Shown one piece after another: positions 1-7,040 of a stretch of 64,000 nucleotides of DNA. The position numbers and the translations under genes are program-made. Positions within the stretch are counted from its first letter, which is position 1. The number at the start of each line of letters is the position of its first letter. Origin of the DNA: Terrisporobacter petrolearius (GTDB taxonomy: Bacteria > Bacillota > Clostridia > Peptostreptococcales > Peptostreptococcaceae); the NCBI RefSeq assembly GCF_020748185.1, contig NZ_JAHZMO010000011.1:1-64000 (forward strand), given 5' to 3'. Under the pieces are notes generated by a model. The model did not search any database and had not been told where the DNA came from. It saw only the letters and a list, made by a program, of their open reading frames with translations.

Positions 1-397
1 CCATGTGAGCTACTATTTCTGTATCTGTTTGAGATAAGAATTTAACTCCTTCAGATTCTAATTCAGCTTTTAATTCAAGGTAGTTTTCTATTATTCCATT
101 GTGAACAACAGCTATAGTTCTATCCATGTTGTAATGAGGATGTGAATTTACATCTGATGGTTCTCCATGAGTTGCCCATCTTGTATGCCCTATTCCTAAA
201 TGTCCATCAATAGGATTTTTTTGTAAGTCTTCAGCAAGTATTGCAAGTCTTCCTTTGAACTTTCTTATTTCTAATTGGTCACCAGTATTTACGGCAACAC
301 CTGCAGAGTCATATCCTCTGTACTCTAATTTTGACAGACCTTCTATTAAAACTTCTGTTGCCTGTCTTCTTCCTAAATATCCAACTATTCCACACAT
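1..397 (-). CDS. glmS: Glutamine--fructose-6-phosphate aminotransferase, N-terminal part (cut by window edge)
   Basis: About 132 codons of the N-terminal glutaminase (Ntn hydrolase) domain are present; the rest lies left of the window. The protein starts MCGIVGYLGRR, so Cys2 becomes the N-terminal catalytic nucleophile after Met removal. The motifs LEYRGYDSAGVA, GIGHTRWATHG and HNGIIENY are typical of GlmS. The enzyme makes glucosamine-6-phosphate from fructose-6-phosphate and glutamine, the first step to UDP-GlcNAc and peptidoglycan, in the cytoplasm. The ATG at 395-397 follows an AGGAGG site. The upstream glmS ribozyme confirms the assignment and indicates feedback control by glucosamine-6-phosphate. 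Confidence 0.97.
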   Translation of the reverse strand, partial: MCGIVGYLGRRQATEVLIEGLSKLEYRGYDSAGVAVNTGDQLEIRKFKGRLAILAEDLQKNPIDGHLGIGHTRWATHGEPSDVNSHPHYNMDRTIAVVHNGIIENYLELKAELESEGVKFLSQTDTEIVAHM

Positions 398-444
398 ATT
401 ATGTGTCCTCCTAAAAATATTATTTTATATATTTTTAGAGTTAG

Positions 445-630
445 GTCATGAAAAGTTTACTTTGGTTTTCCTTTGTCCACAGAATCACTTCTATGATTTG
501 AAAAAACCTTAACGATGGTAAACACACCGCAGAGCATCCGCCGAAAAATCGATTAACTCTGTCCTCGTCAACTTAACCCCCAATACTACTAATAAAAATT
601 ATATTATTGTTAAGTTCTGGCGCTTAGTAT
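445..630 (-). ncRNA. glmS ribozyme (glucosamine-6-phosphate-activated self-cleaving riboswitch)
   Basis: On the minus strand the leader of glmS carries the hallmark blocks of the glmS ribozyme: the cleavage site A|GCGCCAGAAC (cut between about 624 and 623), then GACGAGG, then the core ATCGATTTTTCGGCGGATG, and the 3' element GTGGACAAAGG. Order and spacing match the family as known from Bacillus. The ribozyme uses glucosamine-6-phosphate as cofactor; cleavage leads to glmS mRNA decay. Confidence 0.95.
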
Positions 631-713
631 TTATGTTTGACCTTACTCTTAGTTAAACTAATTTGAAAATATATTTTTTAAAATTAAATTAACTATATTA
701 TTTTATAAGTACG

Positions 714-742
714 ATGCTAATATATAATTAAGGCTATGTCAA
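714..742 (-). promoter_or_regulatory. Probable sigma-A promoter of glmS
   Basis: On the minus strand a perfect -35 TTGACA (737-742) is separated by 17 bases from a -10 TAGCAT (714-719). Transcription would start near 707, about 80 bases before the ribozyme cleavage site. Confidence 0.55.
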
Positions 743-858
743 TCTATATAAATAATCCTACTCATCATATTTTTTTATCACTTTGCATAATTCCTTTATT
801 TTACTTTACCTCAAGCCATATCGTATATAATTAATTTTATTTTTTATTAAGAAGCATA

Positions 859-888
859 CAAAAAAATCGCCTAGAATATTTTATAGGC
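859..888 (-). terminator. Intrinsic terminator after the 891-956 gene remnant
   Basis: Minus-strand stem GCCTA/TAGGC around a 10-base loop, followed by a run of seven T. It lies directly after the stop codon of the remnant at 891-956. Confidence 0.5.
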
Positions 889-890
889 AA

Positions 891-956
891 CTAATATTCT
901 TTAACTTTTGATTCAACATTTAAAATGCAATGTGTTACAACTAAAATTTTTTTCAT
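891..956 (-). pseudogene. 21-codon gene remnant with intact ribosome binding site
   Basis: A strong AGGAGG site precedes an ATG at 954-956 and the peptide MKKILVVTHCILNVESKVKEY, then a stop. The start MKKILVVTHCILN resembles the N-terminus of a larger protein family carrying a THCILN-type cysteine motif (from memory, not verified). After 21 codons the frame ends straight into a terminator, so the middle and 3' part of the gene appear to have been deleted. An intact small peptide gene is possible but less likely. Confidence 0.4.
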
Positions 957-991
957 AATTCCTCCTTATTTTATCTATCAATTATTATATA

Positions 992-1032
992 TTAAAAAAA
1001 AGCCATGGCAATTTATTTTTACCATAGCTTTG
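992..1032 (-). terminator. Intrinsic terminator of uppP
   Basis: Minus-strand 12-bp stem AAAGCTATGGTA/TGCCATGGCTTT (two G-U pairs) followed by a T run, 20 bases after the uppP stop codon. Confidence 0.75.
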
Positions 1033-1051
1033 TCTAAAACTCTAAATTATC

Positions 1052-1879
1052 TTACATCATAAAGAAAAAGTATGCTAATAAAATAATACCAAGGATTATT
1101 CTATACCATCCAAATACTTTAAAGTCATGTTTTTTAATATATCCCATAAGGAATTTGATTGCCCATACAGATACTATAAATGATACTAAAGTACCCGCAC
1201 CTAATACAATTAATTCAAAACTCGTAAATGCAAATCCAAATTTTAATAGCTTAAGTAAACTTGCACCAAACATTACTGGTATAGCTAAAAAGAATGTAAA
1301 CTCTGCTGCTATTTCTCTTGATACACCTATTAATAATGCTCCTACTATTGTTGCTCCTGAACGAGATGTCCCTGGAAAAACTGCGGCTATTAATTGGAAT
1401 AATCCTATGATTATAGCCATTTTATATGTAAGTTGATTCATGTTTGTAACTTTAGGTCTTGTACCTTTGTTATGATTTTCAACTACTATAAATAAAATAC
1501 CAAATATGATAAGCATAGTAGCTACTGTTTGGAAATTATAAAATAGGGCATTTATTTGATCATCCCATAGTAATCCAATTACTGCTGCAGGAATACAAGC
1601 AATTACTATTTTAATCCACATAATAATTATGTCTTTTTGTACAAATGGTTTTCTATCAAATTTAAAAGGAAAAATCTTTTTCCAATATAAAATTACAACA
1701 GCCATTATGGCACCAAGCTGTATAACTACAAAGAACATTTCTTTGAAAGCTGGCGACATACCTAATTGTAAGAATTCATCAACTAATATCATATGACCTG
1801 TACTACTTACTGGAAGCCATTCTGTAATTCCTTCAATAATTCCCAATATGATGGCTTTAAATATTTCTATCCATTCCAT
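1052..1879 (-). CDS. uppP: Undecaprenyl-diphosphatase UppP (BacA)
   Basis: 275 residues, the usual BacA/UppP length, with about eight hydrophobic membrane segments. Both family signatures are present: GIIEGITEWLPVSSTGH near the N-terminus (residues about 13-29, glutamate-rich catalytic motif) and PGTSRSGATIVG in the second half (catalytic Ser/Arg motif). The enzyme dephosphorylates undecaprenyl pyrophosphate in the membrane to recycle the lipid carrier for peptidoglycan; the family confers bacitracin resistance. The ATG follows GAGGTGAAAAC. A terminator-like hairpin sits about 35 bases upstream within the likely leader, see 1914-1939. Confidence 0.95.
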   Translation of the reverse strand: MEWIEIFKAIILGIIEGITEWLPVSSTGHMILVDEFLQLGMSPAFKEMFFVVIQLGAIMAVVILYWKKIFPFKFDRKPFVQKDIIIMWIKIVIACIPAAVIGLLWDDQINALFYNFQTVATMLIIFGILFIVVENHNKGTRPKVTNMNQLTYKMAIIIGLFQLIAAVFPGTSRSGATIVGALLIGVSREIAAEFTFFLAIPVMFGASLLKLLKFGFAFTSFELIVLGAGTLVSFIVSVWAIKFLMGYIKKHDFKVFGWYRIILGIILLAYFFFMM

Positions 1880-1913
1880 GTTTTCACCTCATTTATATTT
1901 TCTTTATTTGAAT

Positions 1914-1953
1914 AAAAAAAATCCTAATTAATATTAGGTCTTTTTCTAGTATA
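1914..1953 (-). promoter_or_regulatory. uppP leader: -10 box followed by a terminator-like hairpin
   Basis: Minus strand: a -10-like TATACT (1948-1953) is followed within a few bases by the hairpin CCTAAT/ATTAGG and a run of eight T (1914-1939), then about 35 bases to the uppP start. If transcription starts near 1941, the hairpin would terminate it before uppP. No good -35 is visible, so the structure could instead be a terminator for upstream read-through. Confidence 0.35.
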
Positions 1954-2071
1954 CCATATAAAGTATGACTTAGCCTCATAATTTTATACTTACCATTTTG
2001 TAATAAACTCACAAAATAAGTAAGTATAAAAATTTAATTCCTTTAAAATATCCTCTAAAACTATCCTTATT

Positions 2072-2108
2072 AAAAAAAGTCATCTAAAAAATTTCAGATA
2101 ACTTTTTT
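2072..2108 (-). terminator. Intrinsic terminator of the NhaC-family gene
   Basis: Minus-strand stem GTTATCT/AGATGAC flanked by A and T runs, 18 bases past the stop codon at 2126. Confidence 0.7.
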
Positions 2109-2125
2109 CTATATTAGGTAGTTAG

Positions 2126-3445
2126 CTATGCTATTTTTTCTGAATTTCCTTTGTTACTTTTAACTCTCGGAATACCAAATCCTATAGCAACTATACCACA
2201 CACAAACATTAATATTGGATAGTGTAAGTAACCAATTATTGAAAATGGTGATATACCAGCTAAACCTGCTGCTGTTAATAGTTGGGCTCCATAAGGAATT
2301 ATACCTTGCCATACTGATGAAAATATATCCAATATACTAGCTGATTTTTTTGAATCTATTCCATATTCATCTGCTATATCTTTAGCGATTGGTCCAGCCA
2401 TTACTATGGCTATAGTGTTATTTGCAGTACATAAATCTACAATACTAACTAATGCTGCTATTCCAAATTCAGCGCCTTTTTTATTTTTAATTTTACTTTG
2501 TATAAAATTAAGTACAAAATCTATTCCTCCATTAAACTTAATAAGCTCAACCATTCCTCCAACTACTACAGATATCATACAAAGTTCAAACATTCCCGCC
2601 ATTCCTTCAGATACAGCTGTTATTACTCCAAATAAATCTAAAGATCCTGTTATTATGCCTATTGTTCCTGCAAATATTACTCCTCCACCAAGAAGTAAAA
2701 ATACATTTGCTCCAAGGATGGCACCAATAAGTACAAATAAATATGGTAAAACTTTTAATAATTCATACTCATACGCTTCATTTGATACACTTACATATCC
2801 TCTACTCATTACAGTTAACAATATTATTGTTACTATTGCTGCTGGCAGTACTATTAAGAAGTTTATTTTAAACTTATCTCTCATTTCACAACCTTGAGTT
2901 CTAGTAGCTGCAATTGTTGTATCAGATATCATTGATAAGTTATCACCAAACATTGCACCGCCTACGACTGCACCTAAAACTAAAGCTACTGGTATTCCAG
3001 TTTTTGAAGCGACTGCTACACCTATTGGGCCTATTGCAGCTATTGTACCTACTGATGTTCCCATAGATATTGATATAAAACATCCTATAACAAATAATCC
3101 TGTAACTAATAAGTTAGCTGGTACCACTGATAAGCCTAAATTTACTACTGAATCAGCCCCACCCATGGCTTTTGATACACCACTGAAAGCACCAGCAAAT
3201 AAGAATATTATAAGCATTAAAATAATATCTTTATTTCCTCCACCTTTACAAAATACTTCTATCTTTTTGTTAAAATCTGCTTCTCTATTAAATAAAAATG
3301 CTACTGCTGTTGAAATTATAAAAGCTACTAAAGTAGGCATTTTATAAAAATTTCCACTTATAACTCCACTTCCAATAAATAAAATCAAAAATATAACTAG
3401 TGGCAATAATGCCAATGCACTACCTTTTTGTCTTTCCTTACTCAT
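2126..3445 (-). CDS. metT: NhaC-family transporter, probable methionine transporter MetT
   Basis: 439 residues from the chosen start, with about eleven hydrophobic segments and NhaC-family blocks such as GDNLSMISDTTIAATRTQG and CTANNTIAIVMAGPIAKDIA. NhaC members are usually called Na+/H+ antiporters, but the subgroup controlled by S-box leaders has been proposed to import methionine (MetT). A complete SAM-I riboswitch and terminator lie just upstream here, so methionine uptake is the better inference. The ATG at 3443-3445 has the site GGAAGGGAG; an in-frame ATG at 3499 abuts the riboswitch terminator and lacks a site, so I reject it. Substrate not proven. Confidence 0.82.
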   Translation of the reverse strand: MSKERQKGSALALLPLVIFLILFIGSGVISGNFYKMPTLVAFIISTAVAFLFNREADFNKKIEVFCKGGGNKDIILMLIIFLFAGAFSGVSKAMGGADSVVNLGLSVVPANLLVTGLFVIGCFISISMGTSVGTIAAIGPIGVAVASKTGIPVALVLGAVVGGAMFGDNLSMISDTTIAATRTQGCEMRDKFKINFLIVLPAAIVTIILLTVMSRGYVSVSNEAYEYELLKVLPYLFVLIGAILGANVFLLLGGGVIFAGTIGIITGSLDLFGVITAVSEGMAGMFELCMISVVVGGMVELIKFNGGIDFVLNFIQSKIKNKKGAEFGIAALVSIVDLCTANNTIAIVMAGPIAKDIADEYGIDSKKSASILDIFSSVWQGIIPYGAQLLTAAGLAGISPFSIIGYLHYPILMFVCGIVAIGFGIPRVKSNKGNSEKIA

Positions 3446-3501
3446 AATTATTCTCCCTTCCTTATAATACTTACTATCAGTTGAAATTTCATTTTCCATA
3501 C

Positions 3502-3534
3502 TAAAAAAAGCTTGAGAATAATCTCAAGCTTTTA
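3502..3534 (-). terminator. SAM riboswitch expression-platform terminator
   Basis: Minus-strand perfect stem AAAAGCTTGAGA/TCTCAAGCTTTT plus T run, directly after the SAM-I aptamer. SAM binding should favour this terminator and shut off the transporter gene. Confidence 0.85.
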
Positions 3535-3547
3535 TAAACTATGTTAT

Positions 3548-3655
3548 TCCTCATCTTTCAGCCTTCGCTGCAGGATTTAGCACCTTTTTATATATAAATA
3601 TATATCGGTTGCCGGGTATCATAGGGCCTGTCCCTCCACCACTCTTGATAAGTAA
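3548..3655 (-). ncRNA. SAM-I riboswitch (S-box) aptamer
   Basis: Minus strand shows the S-box consensus in order: CTTATCAAGAGTGGTGGAGG, then GGACAGGCCC, ATGATACCCGGCAACC, GGTGCTAAATCCTGC and GAAAGATGAG. This is the SAM-I class, which senses S-adenosylmethionine and turns genes off when SAM is plentiful. It governs the NhaC-family transporter downstream. Confidence 0.96.
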
Positions 3656-3688
3656 GTAAGTAAATATTTATTTTTATTAATTAACATT

Positions 3689-3717
3689 ATATTAGAGTAT
3701 TTTTTATCTAATGTCAA
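3689..3717 (-). promoter_or_regulatory. Sigma-A-type promoter of the SAM-controlled transporter
   Basis: Minus-strand -35 TTGACA (3712-3717), 17-base spacer, -10 TAATAT (3689-3694); the predicted start lies about 30 bases before the S-box aptamer. Confidence 0.65.
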
Positions 3718-3761
3718 CTTTTTATTATTAAAAAATTCTAATATATCATATTAAGCACAAA

Positions 3762-4712
3762 CTATTTTTCAGGTATATAAATTTGTTTTGAATCAAATCC
3801 TAAATTTTTAAATTTAGAATATAAAAATTCATATTTATTAGGTATAATTTTTATTACGTTCATATCAAAAGGTAATTTTGATATATTTTCTACCTTAAGA
3901 TCTTTTCTACTAAGTACATCTATATATTCATCACACCAAGGTTTTATAATTTCCGCTTCTCCACTTATTTGCAAGCCACATAAATTGTTCATACTTTTAT
4001 AATCTTCATATACACAAAGAGATATTTTATTGTTTTTTGAAAGTCCTATAAACTTTAAACCACCTTCACTAATTATATAAATGTCTCCATCGTAATACTC
4101 ATATTCTAAAGGTGTTGCTCTTACAAAGTCTCCATATCCAGTAGCAAGTGTACATGTATTTTTATTTATAAGAAAAGCTTCAATTTCTTTTTTTGTTATA
4201 TTAACTGGAGGTATAAATTTAGGTGTATTAAAATATTCCCTCAAGTCTTTCCCCAATTCCAAGGCTTTTTTCTCATCAAATTCACCTAAATTACCGAATG
4301 GTATTCCCACTTTGGCACAAAATGATTTTATCTTTTGCTTATCATCAGTATTAAGCTTATTTATAAACATTTCACCCTTTATAAACTCACAAAAAATATT
4401 TTCATTATTAACGATTTTTTTCAATTTAGCAATTTCATTTAGTCCATCTTGTTTATTTAGTCCTATACATACTAAGGCTACTCTTTTCTTACTAAAGTCT
4501 ATTTTGTTTTCTTCTATATATTTCAAAATTTTTTCGCAACTATTTTGTCCATATAAAGAAAATACTAAGACAATGTTAGAATAATACTTGATATCACTTG
4601 GAGCATCGTTAATGTCAAAAGATTTTGCTGGGCCTAATATTGGACATACAGTATTTGCAATAGTCTTTCCTGTTCCATACTTACTTTCATATAAAATAAG
4701 AGTAACATTCAT
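3762..4712 (-). CDS. Flavodoxin-like / pyridoxamine 5'-phosphate oxidase-like fusion protein
   Basis: 316 residues from the chosen start. Residues about 1-150 form a flavodoxin-type domain: a first strand ending in the phosphate loop ESKYGTGKTIA, then alternating strands and helices as in HemG-type flavodoxins. Residues about 175-316 resemble the split-barrel FMN-binding PNPOx-like domain, with CTLATGYGDFVRATPLEY near its start. The enzyme is probably a cytoplasmic FMN oxidoreductase; substrate unknown. The ATG at 4710-4712 follows GAGGTGG; an in-frame ATG at 4751 has no site. It seems monocistronic, and no clear terminator follows. Confidence 0.75.
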   Translation of the reverse strand: MNVTLILYESKYGTGKTIANTVCPILGPAKSFDINDAPSDIKYYSNIVLVFSLYGQNSCEKILKYIEENKIDFSKKRVALVCIGLNKQDGLNEIAKLKKIVNNENIFCEFIKGEMFINKLNTDDKQKIKSFCAKVGIPFGNLGEFDEKKALELGKDLREYFNTPKFIPPVNITKKEIEAFLINKNTCTLATGYGDFVRATPLEYEYYDGDIYIISEGGLKFIGLSKNNKISLCVYEDYKSMNNLCGLQISGEAEIIKPWCDEYIDVLSRKDLKVENISKLPFDMNVIKIIPNKYEFLYSKFKNLGFDSKQIYIPEK

Positions 4713-4872
4713 TTTATCCACCTCTTCATAATAAATCTTATTATTTGACATTTATTTTTTAGGAATAATTATCACATCTTCCTTTCTTCTATTGTTACAC
4801 TTTTTATAGTTCCTGTCTATTAAATGAGTAAATAGCTTATATTATTATGATTTTTATATTTTTTTAAATAAT

Positions 4873-4909
4873 AAAAAAAGGAATTATTAAGATTTACTTA
4901 ATAATTCCA
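4873..4909 (-). terminator. Intrinsic terminator of the NlpC/P60 gene
   Basis: Minus-strand stem GGAATTATTAAG/CTTAATAATTCC followed by seven T, 25 bases after the stop codon. Confidence 0.85.
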
Positions 4910-4933
4910 ATATGTACTTTTTCTTTTCGATGA

Positions 4934-6277
4934 TTATAAAACTCTTCTTGCATTTACATAAGTATTTACATAGTACGAACTATTCATATCGTTTATAACA
5001 ACTTTTCCTTGCCCAGATGCAGCATGAATCAATTGTCCATTTCCTATGTAGATACCAGTGTGAGTAACCCCACCATTATTTGCTCCAACAGTGTCAAAGA
5101 ATACTAAGTCTCCTGGTTTTAAATTACTTCTACTTACATAAGTTCCATAGTTACTTTGTGAAGATGATACTCTAGGTAATGTTATTCCAGCAGCATTTTT
5201 AAATACATAGTAAGTAAACCCTGAACAATCAAATCCACTCGGTCCTTGAGCACCCCATACATAAGGCTTTCCTAATAATTTTTTTGCATAAGAAATTACC
5301 TTACTTGCTGAAGTACTAGTTGAAGTATTAGAATCTGAAGAACCTCCAGAAGATGGTTTCGTGCTAGTTAAATATGTACTAGAAACATATCCTGTTATAC
5401 TTCCACTAGTTATTTTTGACCATCCATTGCTAGTTGATTTTACAGTTACTTTTGTTCCATGACTTAATGTAGTAATTACTGAGTAGCTTGTTCCTGCTCC
5501 TTTTCTTACATTTAGCCCAACACTTGCATCCACATATTTAGTAGTGGATGTTTCATTATTAGAATCATTTCCAGTACTTGGCTTATTGCTACTTAAATAT
5601 GTACTAGAAACATATCCTGTCACACTTCCACTAGTTATTTTTGACCATCCATTGCTAGTTGATTTTACAGTTACCTTTGTTCCATGACTTAATGTAGTAA
5701 TTACTGAGTAGCTTGTTCCTGCTCCTTTTCTTACATTTAGCCCAACACTTGCATCCACATATTTAGTAATTGATGTTTCATTACTATCATTATCTGAACT
5801 TGATGCTTTACTGCTTAAATATTGATTTGAAACATATCCTGTTATACTTCCACTAGAAATTTTTGACCAATCGCCACTTGTAGTTATTACTTTAACTTTA
5901 GTTCCATTAGTTAATGTTGCTATCTTAGCATAGCTAGTTGATGGCCCTTTTCTTACATTTAATCCAGCTGAAGTATTAACATATTTCTCACTTGACGAAG
6001 CTGATGTTCCATCTGATATATAATCCTTATGAACATAACCTGTTTTTGAGTTATATTTTATTTTTCTCCAACTACCATTTGAACCTAAGTAAGTAACAGT
6101 TTTTCCTTTTTCTATTTTACCCATAGAATCATACTCTTTGCTTGGTCCAGTTCTAAAGTTTACTCTTCCTGTTATTGTTCTTGTATCATCTGCGTGAGAG
6201 TTCGTTACATCTGCCATTGGTGCTACTAGCGCTGTAGCTAGCATACCAGCCATTACATATTTTTTATTTATACTCAT
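4934..6277 (-). CDS. Secreted SH3b-repeat NlpC/P60 endopeptidase
   Basis: 447 residues. An N-terminal signal peptide (about residues 1-29, ending near SHADD) is followed by four bacterial SH3 (SH3b) repeats each carrying a VNFRTGPS- or LNVRKGxxTSY-like motif, Ser/Thr/Asn-rich linkers, and a C-terminal NlpC/P60 cysteine peptidase domain. The probable triad is Cys351 (GFDCSGF), His406 (VTHTGIYIG) and His418 (LIHAASG). Such proteins cleave stem peptides of peptidoglycan outside the cell; the SH3b repeats bind the wall. Repeats three and four are nearly identical in DNA and protein, indicating recent duplication. The translation start is unusual, see 6290-6326. Confidence 0.93.
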   Translation of the reverse strand: MSINKKYVMAGMLATALVAPMADVTNSHADDTRTITGRVNFRTGPSKEYDSMGKIEKGKTVTYLGSNGSWRKIKYNSKTGYVHKDYISDGTSASSSEKYVNTSAGLNVRKGPSTSYAKIATLTNGTKVKVITTSGDWSKISSGSITGYVSNQYLSSKASSSDNDSNETSITKYVDASVGLNVRKGAGTSYSVITTLSHGTKVTVKSTSNGWSKITSGSVTGYVSSTYLSSNKPSTGNDSNNETSTTKYVDASVGLNVRKGAGTSYSVITTLSHGTKVTVKSTSNGWSKITSGSITGYVSSTYLTSTKPSSGGSSDSNTSTSTSASKVISYAKKLLGKPYVWGAQGPSGFDCSGFTYYVFKNAAGITLPRVSSSQSNYGTYVSRSNLKPGDLVFFDTVGANNGGVTHTGIYIGNGQLIHAASGQGKVVINDMNSSYYVNTYVNARRVL

Positions 6278-6289
6278 ATTTAATCGATT

Positions 6290-6326
6290 TTACAATTTTA
6301 TAAATTGTAATTTCTATCCCCCTTCC
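6290..6326 (-). promoter_or_regulatory. Distant Shine-Dalgarno plus hairpin before the NlpC/P60 start
   Basis: The only strong ribosome binding site (GGAAGGGGG, 6318-6326) lies 40 bases before the ATG at 6277. Between them is a perfect 9-bp hairpin TTACAATTT/AAATTGTAA with a 3-base loop (6290-6310). Folding would cut the effective distance to about 19 bases. No closer start codon in frame was found: the frame is closed upstream by a stop inside the hairpin region. Confidence 0.45.
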
Positions 6327-6543
6327 AATATGTAACATATCTGAAACATATTTACTTGGTATTAATACTATTATTACATTTTTACATTAGTTTGTCTATA
6401 TTTCGACAGTAAAAAAAATACATTTTTGTAACTTTTTCGTAACTTTTTCCTTTCGAAATTGTAACTTATTCCCTAATTTAATTTTAATGAATATGTTTTA
6501 TGGAAATCAATGTTTTTTTGTACCATTTTTTACATTTATTTTC

Positions 6544-6587
6544 AAAAAAATAAATGGCGACTCTTAACAGATATCACCATTTTATTT
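6544..6587 (-). terminator. Intrinsic terminator of trxA
   Basis: Minus-strand stem AATAAAATGG/CCATTTATT (one bulge) followed by seven T, 20 bases after the trxA stop. Confidence 0.6.
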
Positions 6588-6606
6588 ATAATAAATTTAT
6601 TTGTTC

Positions 6607-6915
6607 TTATAATTGAGCTTCTATTTTTGCTTTTATATGTTCTTTTGGAAGGAAACCTACCATTTTATCTACTACTTCTCCACCTTTGAATATTATCATT
6701 GTTGGAACAGTTGTTATTGCATATCTTCTTGCAACATCTAATGCTTGATCCACATCAACTTTAAAAAATTTAGCTGTATCCATTTCTCCACTTAATTCTT
6801 CAAATACAGGAGCTAACATTTTGCAAGGTCCACACCAAGTTGCAAAAAAATCTACTACGCATACTCCATTTTCTATTGATGTATTAAAATTATCGTTATT
6901 AAGTATTTGTGCCAT
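6607..6915 (-). CDS. trxA: Thioredoxin
   Basis: 102 residues from the chosen start, one thioredoxin domain with FFATWCGPCKM; the redox cysteines are Cys28 and Cys31, and the cis-Pro segment TTVPTM is present. It reduces protein disulfides in the cytoplasm. The ATG at 6913-6915 has the site GGAGG; an in-frame ATG at 6930 overlaps that site and is rejected. The next gene upstream (7041) is a CoA-disulfide/sulfur-carrier protein on the same strand, which suggests a thiol and sulfur redox neighbourhood. Confidence 0.95.
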   Translation of the reverse strand: MAQILNNDNFNTSIENGVCVVDFFATWCGPCKMLAPVFEELSGEMDTAKFFKVDVDQALDVARRYAITTVPTMIIFKGGEVVDKMVGFLPKEHIKAKIEAQL

Positions 6916-7040
6916 TAAAATATCCTCCATATTTTTCTATATTTTGTTTGTCATTTATATTTTATTACAATAACAAATTTATATCCATATTATTATTAAT
7001 ATATATACCCACTTTTTACATAAATACACATTTTTTATAT

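Noticed and set aside
4970-6000. Near-identical repeats as a possible CRISPR or mobile repeat
   Set aside because: They are in frame and encode SH3b domains of a wall hydrolase.
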